From Lewinella sp. 4G2 (GTDB lineage Bacteria > Bacteroidota > Bacteroidia > Chitinophagales > Saprospiraceae), in assembly GCF_001625015.1 (NCBI RefSeq), contig NZ_LVWJ02000014.1:2232001-2296000 (forward strand): DNA of 64,000 nucleotides, in the 5' to 3' direction. Of the stretch, positions 9,457-17,545 are shown one piece after another. The position numbers and the translations under genes are program-made. Within the stretch, counting starts at the first letter, position 1; each line of letters begins with the position of its first letter. Below the pieces are notes generated by a model. It was not told the origin of the DNA. It saw nothing but the letters and a program-made list of their open reading frames with translations, and did no database searches.

Positions 9457-12400
9457 TTACCGCTTCACAACGCGCAGCGTAGAGACGCCCCCTTCATTTG
9501 CGAGGCGAATTACGTAGGTGCCGGCAGCCAGGTTGGCGGTGGGTAAGGCCAACTTCCCATCCCGGAAATTCAGTACCTGCGAACGCAACGTACGGCCCGT
9601 TAGGTCAAGAACCGTCAGCGTGGTGCTGGCGGCGTTCAGGCCACGAACGTCAACGATCAGTTCTCCCGCAAACGGGTTCGGGTAAGCCGTTACGGATGCG
9701 CCGGCGGGCGTAAGGGTAGTGCCGCTAACGGCGTCATTTTCCGCACAAGTAGTCGGGGCCGCGAAGGCAAACTCTTGCGTAGCAGTATTCAGCACGCGCT
9801 GCAAGGAACGGTCGGTATTCAAGGCGCCGAACGTAGCATCGGTACGCCACAGACCGGCTTCAACGGCCGCAGTCGGGTTGGTTTCCGTACCCCAGGTAGC
9901 GTAAGAAATCATCGTGCCATTAGGCGTTTCCAGGCTCAGTTCATCGCCGTCAGCGGCGAGGTAGCCACTCAGGTCTACCACGAGTAGATCGCCACGTTTC
10001 ATGATCATACCGCCACAGTTAATGACCAGGTCACCCAGTTGGGCGCTGCCGCTGGTGCTGGCTAAGGACAGGAGGCTAACGTCCAGCGATTGGTTACCCA
10101 GATTGATGAGCTCGACGAAACCTTCCGCCGTAACCTCATTGATGGCAATGGTGCCGGGGGCCAGGCCATCGGCGCAGTCGGAACCCGTCAGGCGGTTCAC
10201 CGTCAGGAAGGAGGACAGGGAGAAACAGCCGCCGAGGCCGCCAATCGTGCCTTCCATTTCAAGTCCGGTAACGGTGGCGTCGTAAGCGATGTGCCAGATC
10301 AAGCAAGAGCCGGCGCCCGCTCCCTCCAGGTTGAAGGGTGGCGCGAGGGGCATTCCCACAATGTTGAAGTTCTCGTCAGTGATGATGTAGCGCATGCTAT
10401 CTCCCTCAGCGTTTTCAACCGTGACGTTGATGAGGTCATCCTCACCATCGTCGGCACAAATTGTGATCTCCGCACCGGTAGAATCCGCAAAGGCGATGGC
10501 GCCACCGCTGGCGGTACAATCCGTCGTGGGGCACTCCTCACCACTCAGGCGAGTGATCGTAATGAAGTTATCGGACAAATCAAAACAACCCGATAGTTGG
10601 AGAGCGTTGTCTCCGACGGCGGGTACTTCAAACTCATCATCGAAGGCTAACGACCAAAGTAAGCACACGCCATCACCGGCACCTTCAAGGTCGAAGGGTT
10701 GGGCCATCGGCAATCCTAAAATTTCACCCGTTTCATCGGTAATGACGTAAGTGAAATTGGTAGCGGAAGTATCCGACACCACCACGTTGAAGGGGTCTTC
10801 AATGCCATCGCCGGCACAGATGGTAAGCGCATCACCGCCATCTTCAAGGGCGAGGGTGCCACCGTTTTCTGAACAGTTGGCGCTCCCGTCCAGCAGCAGG
10901 TTAATGGTGCGATATTCATCCGGGGTGTTGACGCTACCGTCACCGGCAAAAATGCGGTAACGGAGGTCAAACTGGAGGCCATCAAAGGCACCGCGAGCAA
11001 TGAGGGTGTCGTAGACGGCGTCAAAGGTCCGCGCAACCGTAGTATCGCGGCCAATGGTGTAGAGTACGGTCACGGGAATCAGGGCGCCTTCTACCGTCGT
11101 AAACTCGACGCTGTAGACGACTAGGTCACCGTTAGGGTCCTCGGCCGAGGAGAAGGTGCCTCCAACGAGGTTGCTATTGCCGGAGGAAACAACGATGCTA
11201 TCTCCGTCCGCAGGTGATTCAATGACCACGGCTTCGGGGAAGGCGTTATCGTCGCGGAGGATCTGTCCCCGAATTTCTCCCGAAGGATTACCGGTAGTAT
11301 GCAGGTTGAGGTAGTTGTTTCCGTTGATGAGCCGCGCTCGTTGGTTCGTATTCATCGCGAAACTGTTCTCGCTGGCTTCGTAGACACCAGACCGGAGGTC
11401 AGCGGAAGTCTGGGCGTTCAGCTCAAAGAAGATTGGCCCCGAACGGCTGGCGTCTCCCCGGTGAATGTGGGAACCACCGGCGATGTTGGCGTCGAAATCA
11501 CTCGAAAGGTCCTGGAAGGAGCCCGTTACGTTAAAGGTGCGGTCCTGCAGTTCGTACATCACGAAGCCGTTACCCGTTGTCAGGATGGCGGCGGGGCGTG
11601 CGTTAAGGCCATTAAGGTTAGAGCCGAGGTACCCTTTGGCCAGGTTCATGACCTGCCCACGGACTTCGCCCGACATCACGGCCGGGGTGTGCACGTTGAC
11701 GTAGTAGCGGCGATCCAGGATGGATTGCACCTGCTCGTCCGTAACGGTAAAGGTGTTATTGGCAGCGGACCAAACACCAGCGTTACCAGCATCGTCCAGG
11801 TCGATATTCAGCGGGAACTCAATGCCTCCGGACTGTCCGGCAAGGCCGAGGTGCAAGTGAGCACCACCGGCGAGGCTGACGAGTACTTCGTCAGAAAGGT
11901 CCGCAACGGAACCGAATACGGTGATCTCGTTGCCCGTCAGGTTGATCTGTACCCGGCCGTTACCGTCGGTGTTGACGGGAGCGGGGCGTTCCTGGTGTCC
12001 GCTCAGGTCAGCGTAAAAGCTGGTCGTACTATTATCGGTGATCTGTCCGCGCAATTCTCCGGACAAAAATTCGGAGGAGTGAACGTTGACGTAGAGGCCG
12101 TTCTCCTCCATCAATTCCACGAGGGCATCGGTGAGGTCGTAAGTATTATCCTCGGCTCGGAATATGGCGGAGGTCATATCGTCGCTCATATCCAAGTTCA
12201 GTGGAATAAGTACCGGACCGTTGCGGCCAACGACGCCCATGTGGATGTGTGCCCCACCGGCCAACTGCGTAGCAATGGGACCAGATAGGCCGGTAAAGCT
12301 GCCGGTGACGACGATTTCGTTACCGTTACGCTCGATTGCCACCCCGCCGTAGGCAGTGGTGATGATGGAGGGGACTTCATTTACGCCGAAGAGGTAAGCA

Positions 12401-13608
12401 CGAGAATAGGTATCTGCTTCGGGCAGTGCCTGACCGCGGATCTCTCCCGCGGGGTTGTCCACGGAGTGAATATTCAGATAAATGCCACGGGCCTGCATAG
12501 CGGCGATCTGTTCCTCATTCAGCGTGAAAGTATTTTCCGCTGCCTCGAAGGTGCCACCACGGAGGTCGTCATCCACTTTGGTGTTAAGGATCACCGAAAC
12601 AGGGCCAGCCTGGCCGGCAAAACCAAGGTGGAGGTGAGCACCACCCGCAGCGTTAAAATCGTAATCAGAGCTCAAGCCGGAGAAGCTTCCTTCAACAACC
12701 AGTTCCGTTCCCCGCAGGGTAGCAGTGACGGAGCCGGTTGCCAGGGAGGTCACCGGTACGGGAACTTGATTTACACCGTTTAGGTCGATGTTAAAGGTGA
12801 CGGGGTCAAAGCAGTCATTACCCTGCAGGCGGTTCACGGTGATGGGGTTGGAGAGGTTGAAGCAACCCTCAAATCCATCGGCGTTGAGGCCAACCGCCAG
12901 ACCGGTAAAGTCATCACCGTAAGCCAGGTGCCAGATCAAACAGGTGCCAGTACCAGCGCCGCTAAGGTCGAATGGGCCATTGCCACCGGGGATGCCGAGA
13001 ATTTGACCCGTATTGTCGGTAATGATGAAAGTGGTCGTCTCTCCGTCAATGTCTCCGGAAAGCGTCACGTCTACGGCGGAGTCTGAGCCTTCATCAATAC
13101 AGATAGTGGTGCTTTCGCCACTACCGTCCGCCAAGGTGATTTGGCCGGCCATGGCCGTACACTCCACTTCGCAATCTTCTCCCGCGTTGCGGACGACCAC
13201 GATGGCGTTACTTAAGTTGAAACACTCCGTTGCGCCGGCCATACAGACGTTGTCGTCGATGCCAACGTTGAAAAGCTCACCGGAGTAAGCCACGTGGTAG
13301 ATAGCGAGAAATCCCGTCCCAAATTCGGAGAGATCAAACGGAGGGCCACCGACGGGGACGGAAAGGATCCGTCCACCCGTAGTGGTGATGAAGTACTGGC
13401 TCTCACCACCTACGAATCCGGTGCGGACAACGTCAACTGGTGGGTCACCGTCGTCAAGACATACGGTGTTCACGCGCATGCCGTCCGGGTTCGATAGCAC
13501 CCCGGCGCTGAAGTTGCAGGGGTTGATCTGTGCACTGATCGAGAACGTGGCGAAGAGTAACAGCAACGTGGCAATTTGCCGGAAAAACGTGTAATGTGTT
13601 GATCTCAT
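9457..13608 (-). CDS. Large secreted CHRD-repeat protein with T9SS type A sorting domain
   Basis: A 1383-residue exported protein. A signal peptide ends at ISAQ (about residue 27) when started at the ATG 13608, the start adopted because the upstream extension is not signal-like. Four consecutive CHRD domains occupy roughly residues 268-790, each with GGAHLHLGFAGQAGP-like and YLNIHS...GEIRGQ-like segments. Four copies of another ~110-residue module (PFDLSGAGTGTCLIWHLAY, GCFNLSNPITVNRL) flank them, two on each side. A lamin-tail-like region (INEVTAEGFVELIN) and a Por secretion tail (YPNPFAGELIVDV to LRVVKR) follow. It is probably a surface or matrix protein. The 5' leader is about 115 nt and structured. 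Confidence 0.9.
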   Translation of the reverse strand: MRSTHYTFFRQIATLLLLFATFSISAQINPCNFSAGVLSNPDGMRVNTVCLDDGDPPVDVVRTGFVGGESQYFITTTGGRILSVPVGGPPFDLSEFGTGFLAIYHVAYSGELFNVGIDDNVCMAGATECFNLSNAIVVVRNAGEDCEVECTAMAGQITLADGSGESTTICIDEGSDSAVDVTLSGDIDGETTTFIITDNTGQILGIPGGNGPFDLSGAGTGTCLIWHLAYGDDFTGLAVGLNADGFEGCFNLSNPITVNRLQGNDCFDPVTFNIDLNGVNQVPVPVTSLATGSVTATLRGTELVVEGSFSGLSSDYDFNAAGGAHLHLGFAGQAGPVSVILNTKVDDDLRGGTFEAAENTFTLNEEQIAAMQARGIYLNIHSVDNPAGEIRGQALPEADTYSRAYLFGVNEVPSIITTAYGGVAIERNGNEIVVTGSFTGLSGPIATQLAGGAHIHMGVVGRNGPVLIPLNLDMSDDMTSAIFRAEDNTYDLTDALVELMEENGLYVNVHSSEFLSGELRGQITDNSTTSFYADLSGHQERPAPVNTDGNGRVQINLTGNEITVFGSVADLSDEVLVSLAGGAHLHLGLAGQSGGIEFPLNIDLDDAGNAGVWSAANNTFTVTDEQVQSILDRRYYVNVHTPAVMSGEVRGQVMNLAKGYLGSNLNGLNARPAAILTTGNGFVMYELQDRTFNVTGSFQDLSSDFDANIAGGSHIHRGDASRSGPIFFELNAQTSADLRSGVYEASENSFAMNTNQRARLINGNNYLNLHTTGNPSGEIRGQILRDDNAFPEAVVIESPADGDSIVVSSGNSNLVGGTFSSAEDPNGDLVVYSVEFTTVEGALIPVTVLYTIGRDTTVARTFDAVYDTLIARGAFDGLQFDLRYRIFAGDGSVNTPDEYRTINLLLDGSANCSENGGTLALEDGGDALTICAGDGIEDPFNVVVSDTSATNFTYVITDETGEILGLPMAQPFDLEGAGDGVCLLWSLAFDDEFEVPAVGDNALQLSGCFDLSDNFITITRLSGEECPTTDCTASGGAIAFADSTGAEITICADDGEDDLINVTVENAEGDSMRYIITDENFNIVGMPLAPPFNLEGAGAGSCLIWHIAYDATVTGLEMEGTIGGLGGCFSLSSFLTVNRLTGSDCADGLAPGTIAINEVTAEGFVELINLGNQSLDVSLLSLASTSGSAQLGDLVINCGGMIMKRGDLLVVDLSGYLAADGDELSLETPNGTMISYATWGTETNPTAAVEAGLWRTDATFGALNTDRSLQRVLNTATQEFAFAAPTTCAENDAVSGTTLTPAGASVTAYPNPFAGELIVDVRGLNAASTTLTVLDLTGRTLRSQVLNFRDGKLALPTANLAAGTYVIRLANEGGVSTLRVVKR
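10041..10058 (+). repeat. Interspersed motif copy, one mismatch
   Basis: T replaces R at one position. Inside the CHRD gene, coding TSGSAQ on the minus strand; the bases GGCTAAGG nearby resemble the common right flank. Confidence 0.65.
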
Positions 13609-13642
13609 AGAAGGATTATTTAGTAGACGAAGCCAAATCTGA

Positions 13643-13730
13643 GTGAGCGCAGGTAACCGAAGATCAACTGCGCTCATCATCCCCCCTACCACAAAAAGGG
13701 GGGAATGGTTGCGTGGCAATTCTCAAAGTA
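13643..13730 (-). promoter_or_regulatory. Promoter and structured leader of the CHRD gene
   Basis: The minus strand has a -7-like TACTTTG at 13724-13730. Between it and the ATG lie two hairpins: CCCCCC/GGGGGG around 13681-13702, and GAGCGCAG (13645-13652) with CTGCGCTC (13668-13675). Regulation by the leader is a guess. Confidence 0.45.
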
Positions 13731-13807
13731 AGGAAAATAGTTAGGTCTGCTCCTTTTACCCCCTAATCCTGACGGCTTTTCATCCCTATTCATCAGATCG
13801 CATGTTC

Positions 13808-13815
13808 TACTTTTG
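13808..13815 (+). promoter_or_regulatory. -7 promoter element of the thiamine-binding gene
   Basis: TACTTTTG is an exact match to TAnnTTTG, 41 bp before the ATG at 13856. A TTTT tract near 13777 could serve as the -33 region. Confidence 0.6.
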
Positions 13816-13855
13816 CCATCCTTCAAAAATCCCAAACAAGCTCTAAACGATACCC

Positions 13856-14119
13856 ATGGTCTCCGCCGAACTTTCTCTGTACCCGCTTACCCCCGACTAC
13901 GAAACCCCCATCATTGAATTTATTCATCGACTGCGGGCCCAACCCAGTGTAACGGTAGCTACCAACGGCTTATCCACCCAGCTCACTGGCGACTACCGGG
14001 CCGTGATGCGGGCCGTGACGATTGCCATGGAACCAACTCTGATGGGAGAAGTCACTTGTTCCTTCGTCATCAAAGTGCTGAACGTTGGCATCAAGCCCGG
14101 GGCGGAAGTAAAAGTATAG
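13856..14119 (+). CDS. Thiamine-binding YkoF/MTH1187-like protein
   Basis: An 87-residue protein matching the small thiamine-binding family (PF01910). It opens with SAELSLYPLTPDYETPIIEFIHRL, and the middle reads VTVATNGLSTQLTGDYRAVM, the conserved strand-helix pair around the ligand site. Family members form ferredoxin-like dimers or tetramers and bind thiamine or related molecules. No thiamine biosynthesis or transport gene is adjacent and no TPP riboswitch was recognised upstream, so the pathway link is only by family. It is a stand-alone gene with its own promoter and a shared bidirectional terminator. Confidence 0.82.
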   Translation: MVSAELSLYPLTPDYETPIIEFIHRLRAQPSVTVATNGLSTQLTGDYRAVMRAVTIAMEPTLMGEVTCSFVIKVLNVGIKPGAEVKV

Positions 14120-14133
14120 TTACCTAAAAGAAG

Positions 14134-14166
14134 CAGCCTCCCCGTACGCTTCGGTAGGGGAGGCTG
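14134..14166. terminator. Bidirectional terminator
   Basis: A perfect 10-bp stem, CAGCCTCCCC with GGGGAGGCTG, and a 13-nt loop lie between the convergent thiamine-binding and ABC permease genes. The T-runs on either side are weak. Confidence 0.7.
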
Positions 14167-14195
14167 ATCGATGTCATTTGTTCGTAGAACGGGGG

Positions 14196-15536
14196 TCAAT
14201 ACTTGGAGAATAACCACCGACCCATCTCCGCCAGGGAACTCTTTTTACCGTAGTTGAGGATGCCCACCCGGTAGATCCGGGCCGTCAACCAAACCGTGCC
14301 TGCGGCAAAAAGGAGTACTGATAACAAGCTGCCAATAATCTGCCAGGCTGGTGGATCAAACGCTAGCCGCGCCGGCATCACGATGGGGGCAAACAAGGGA
14401 ATGAAACTGGACCACACCGCCAAACTGGAATTCGGCGCTTGAATCGCCGCCATCATAATGTAGAGGGCAAGGATCACGGGGATGGTGATCGGGATAGTCA
14501 GCGACTGGCTCTCACCCATGTCGTCACCCATCGCCGATCCAACCGCCGCGAAAAGAGCGGCGTACATAAAGTATCCGCCAATGAAGTAGAGGATGAAGCA
14601 CGGAATGATGATCCACCAGTTCAGCGTGGATAGCCCGCTCATCACCTTTTCTACCATGGACTGCATCTCCTCCGGGTCTACTTCACCCGCCGGGCCGGCG
14701 GCCTGCATTTGTTGCGCGGAATCCGCATCAAAACCGAAGAGAATGCTCACCAGGAAGATTACGCCGGGAATGAGGACCATCCAGGCGAGTACCTGTGTCA
14801 AGCCTACCGCGCCCACACCAATGATCTTTCCCAGTAACAGGGTAGTAGGTTTCACCGTAGAGATGATGACTTCTACGATGCGGTTCATCTTTTCTTCCAT
14901 GACGGAGCGCATCACCATCATGCCGTAAATGAAGATGGAGAGGTACATCATGAAACCCATGATGGTACCCAATCCAGCGCCAACTATGCTGGCCATCGTC
15001 GTGTCGGTGGATTCTCCTTCCTCAACGGTGATCTTACTGGTCCGGATGTCGACGTCCGTTTCCAGCGCGGCCAGTAGAGTAGGGTCAAGGCCTAATTTCT
15101 CCACTTTATAGTCGCGTAGGGCCCGCTCCAACCGGCCGTCCAGCGCAAGTCGGGTGTCGATGGCGAGCGATTCATCGCTGAAGTATTCCACCCGTAGATC
15201 CTTGGCCTTGGGGTCCCGGATTTTGGGGATGACGATCGCCGCCGTGAAGCCACCTTCGGCCCCTTCTTTAATCTGGTCCTTAAGCACTTCTGGGTCCTCA
15301 GTGCTCTTTACGAAGTAGATGCCATCCTCGTCGGGGATGGCCCGGCCTTCGAACAGACCAGCGTTATCCACCACCGCGATGCGGGTCTTTTCATCGTTGC
15401 CGTACCCCAGAATAAATTGGGCGACGATGACGAATACCGCCAGCCCAAGCGGCGTCAGCAACGTAGCCAGGATGAAGGATTTACGGCGAACCCGGGTAAT
15501 GTATTCCCGCTTGATGACGAGCCAGAGATTATTCAT
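14196..15536 (-). CDS. ABC-2 type permease, NatB-like
   Basis: A 446-residue permease subunit of an ABC exporter. An N-terminal membrane helix (FILATLLTPLGLAVFVIVAQF) is followed by a large extracytoplasmic domain to about residue 175 and then five to six membrane helices. The layout is that of ABC2_membrane_3/NatB proteins. VMRSVMEEKMNRIVEVIISTVKPTTLLLGKIIGVG is the typical coupling segment of this family. It lies 31 bp downstream of the ATPase gene on the same strand, so the two form an operon. The substrate is unknown; NatAB relatives export sodium, but this cannot be read from sequence. Confidence 0.88.
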   Translation of the reverse strand: MNNLWLVIKREYITRVRRKSFILATLLTPLGLAVFVIVAQFILGYGNDEKTRIAVVDNAGLFEGRAIPDEDGIYFVKSTEDPEVLKDQIKEGAEGGFTAAIVIPKIRDPKAKDLRVEYFSDESLAIDTRLALDGRLERALRDYKVEKLGLDPTLLAALETDVDIRTSKITVEEGESTDTTMASIVGAGLGTIMGFMMYLSIFIYGMMVMRSVMEEKMNRIVEVIISTVKPTTLLLGKIIGVGAVGLTQVLAWMVLIPGVIFLVSILFGFDADSAQQMQAAGPAGEVDPEEMQSMVEKVMSGLSTLNWWIIIPCFILYFIGGYFMYAALFAAVGSAMGDDMGESQSLTIPITIPVILALYIMMAAIQAPNSSLAVWSSFIPLFAPIVMPARLAFDPPAWQIIGSLLSVLLFAAGTVWLTARIYRVGILNYGKKSSLAEMGRWLFSKY

Positions 15537-15567
15537 TTGCTTCTTTTTATTTGGTAGACCCTCGATT

Positions 15568-16485
15568 TTAGACTCCTGCTTCTTTCCTGCTCACCTGCTT
15601 GATGAAGACTTCGTTCAGGCTCGGCAGCAGTTCCTGGAAGGTCACGATGTGCACGCCGGCATCCAGCAGGTAGCGGAGGAGGTCATTGCCCGCTTGCCCT
15701 TCGGCCAACTGAATGTCTACGCCGGATGGGGTGGGGTTGATGAGTTCAAATCGCGCCTCCATACCCGTGGGTAGGGTGCCTTCGTACTCGAGGTGGTACT
15801 TGTTATCCTGAAAGCTGCGGCGGATCTCAGCTACCTTTCCCTCCAGGATGTTCTTTCCGTTGTTGATGAGGACGATGAACTCACAAAGTTCCTCCACCTG
15901 CTCCATTCGGTGGGTGGAGAAGATCACGCCCGTTCCCGTTGCGTGCAGACGGAGGATTTCCTGGCGCATCCGCGTGGCGTTCACCGGGTCCAGGCCGCTG
16001 AAGGGCTCATCCAGGATCAGCAATTTGGGTTCGTGAATTACGGTGGCGATGAATTGCACCTGCTGCTGCATGCCCTTACTTAACTCTTCGACGGGCTTCT
16101 TCCACTGCTCTTCCAGGTTGAATTTAGCCAGCCATTCTTTGGCCTTTGTCGTGGCTTCGGCCTGGCTCATCCCTTTCAGCCGAGCGAGGTACACCAGGTG
16201 CTCACCGACGTACATTTTCTTGTACAGTCCCCGTTCTTCGGGCAGATAACCGATCTGAGTCGGGTGGAAGCCGGAGAGTGGTTCGCCGTTAAAATATACC
16301 GTCCCGTTGTCCGGCGCCGTGATGGTGGTGATCATCCGGATCAACGATGTCTTTCCCGCGCCGTTCGGCCCGAGTAGCCCCAGGATGGCATCGGGCGGCA
16401 TGGAAAACGATACGTCATCGACGGCTACTTTTTCGCCGTACTCCTTGCGGACCTTATCAACGCGAATGATGGGAGGGGTGGACAT
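15568..16485 (-). CDS. ABC transporter ATP-binding protein, NatA-like
   Basis: A 305-residue ATPase subunit. The Walker A box is GPNGAGKT (about residues 38-45), and the signature is LSKGMQQQVQFI, a variant of LSGGQ. The Walker B box is LLILDEPFSGLDP and the H-loop is FSTHRM. The C-terminal ~80 residues after the nucleotide-binding domain match the DUF4162-like extension of NatA-type ATPases. It is the first gene of a two-gene operon with the permease and is divergent from the lipid kinase gene. Confidence 0.92.
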   Translation of the reverse strand: MSTPPIIRVDKVRKEYGEKVAVDDVSFSMPPDAILGLLGPNGAGKTSLIRMITTITAPDNGTVYFNGEPLSGFHPTQIGYLPEERGLYKKMYVGEHLVYLARLKGMSQAEATTKAKEWLAKFNLEEQWKKPVEELSKGMQQQVQFIATVIHEPKLLILDEPFSGLDPVNATRMRQEILRLHATGTGVIFSTHRMEQVEELCEFIVLINNGKNILEGKVAEIRRSFQDNKYHLEYEGTLPTGMEARFELINPTPSGVDIQLAEGQAGNDLLRYLLDAGVHIVTFQELLPSLNEVFIKQVSRKEAGV

Positions 16486-16549
16486 ATACTTTCGTTACTG
16501 TTGAACTGACGCCAATACTGGCGGTATAAAGGACAAATGTGCCAATTTT

Positions 16550-17545
16550 ATGGGCAAGGCCACGCCGATTACGACGAATAGCCTCAATTCGTCGACCTTT
16601 GGTGCCGTGCAAACGGATTCTCAGGCATGGCATTTCATCGTCAACCCAGCCGCGGGTGGTGGTAAGGCTCGACAACGGTGGCGGACGCTGTTACCCAAAT
16701 TACAAACGGCTTTCCCACGTATGACCTTTGCCGTCAGCACCCCCGCGACCAGTTTAGGGGCGCTGGCGCAGGATGCCGTGCGAGAGGGCAAACACCACCT
16801 CATCGGGGTGGGGGGAGACGGAACGCACCACCAGATCCTCAACGGTTTGATGGTAACGGGAATGATCAGTAAGGTCGTCTACGCTCCGCTGGCCCTCGGC
16901 TCGGGGAATGATTGGGCGAGGTCCCTGGCCACCCCTCGCAAATTGGACCATTGGTTGGATCACTTCGAGAGTGGTTCGATCCAAAGCCAAATGATTGGCC
17001 ACCTCACCTTCCCGGAAACGGGGGCCGAACATTACTTCCTCAACGTAGCGGGGTTTGCCTACGACGCCGAAGTCGTCCGCATCGCCGCCGAAGAGCGGGT
17101 ACGTCACCAGTGGATGTATCCAATCCTGGCACTGAGTTACCTCTCCGAGTATCGGCCCCCTACTGTGTGCGTTTCCCCAAAACCTGGCACCCGCGGCAGC
17201 GCCCAGGATATTTGGGAGGGCGATGTGCATACCATTAATGTAGGAGTCGGGCGCTATTCCGGTGGAGGAATGCAATTCGTGCCCCACGCCGATCCGTTTG
17301 GCCACCAATTGGCGCTAACGGTAGCCCAAAAACTACCCCGTTGGAAGGTGATGGCCAACAGTTGGCGCTTCTATGCCGGAAGCATTGGCCAGGTGAAGGG
17401 TGTCCGAACCAGCCACTTAAACAGCGTTCACCTGCAGCCTACCGCCGGCACCCTAGAGTGTGAAGCCGACGGCGAATGGCTGGGCAGTGGCCCCGTTACC
17501 GTTTCCGTGGCACGTGACCGCCTCCGCGTACTAACGGCTATTTAG
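16550..17545 (+). CDS. Diacylglycerol kinase-family lipid kinase
   Basis: A 331-residue cytosolic enzyme of the DAGK_cat/YegS family, which phosphorylates lipids such as diacylglycerol or sphingoid bases. NPAAGGGKA is at residues 32-40, the nucleotide-binding GGDGT at 88-92, and LALGSGNDWAR around 114-124. The C-terminal half (VGVGRYSGGGMQFVPHADPFG, LECEADGEW) is the usual beta-sandwich domain with its GGGM..P.A.P motif. The first ~22 residues are not family-like, so a later start is possible. Its end overlaps the convergent neighbour by 8 bp. Confidence 0.9.
   Translation: MGKATPITTNSLNSSTFGAVQTDSQAWHFIVNPAAGGGKARQRWRTLLPKLQTAFPRMTFAVSTPATSLGALAQDAVREGKHHLIGVGGDGTHHQILNGLMVTGMISKVVYAPLALGSGNDWARSLATPRKLDHWLDHFESGSIQSQMIGHLTFPETGAEHYFLNVAGFAYDAEVVRIAAEERVRHQWMYPILALSYLSEYRPPTVCVSPKPGTRGSAQDIWEGDVHTINVGVGRYSGGGMQFVPHADPFGHQLALTVAQKLPRWKVMANSWRFYAGSIGQVKGVRTSHLNSVHLQPTAGTLECEADGEWLGSGPVTVSVARDRLRVLTAI
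17187..17204 (-). repeat. Interspersed motif copy
   Basis: Exact match on the minus strand inside the lipid kinase gene, where it codes GTRGSAQ, a different frame from the copy at 9093. Confidence 0.8.

Noticed and set aside
11299..12288. A 329-codon open frame antisense to the CHRD gene
   Set aside because: It runs against repeated CHRD domains with a strong protein signal on the other strand; there is no promoter or motif support.
13609..13719. N-terminal extension of the CHRD gene
   Set aside because: It would put an unrelated sequence before a clear signal peptide and lies over the promoter and leader hairpins.
16767..16785. GGGCGCTGGCGCAGGATGC, another near copy
   Set aside because: It has an extra base within the motif and codes an ordinary helix in the lipid kinase.
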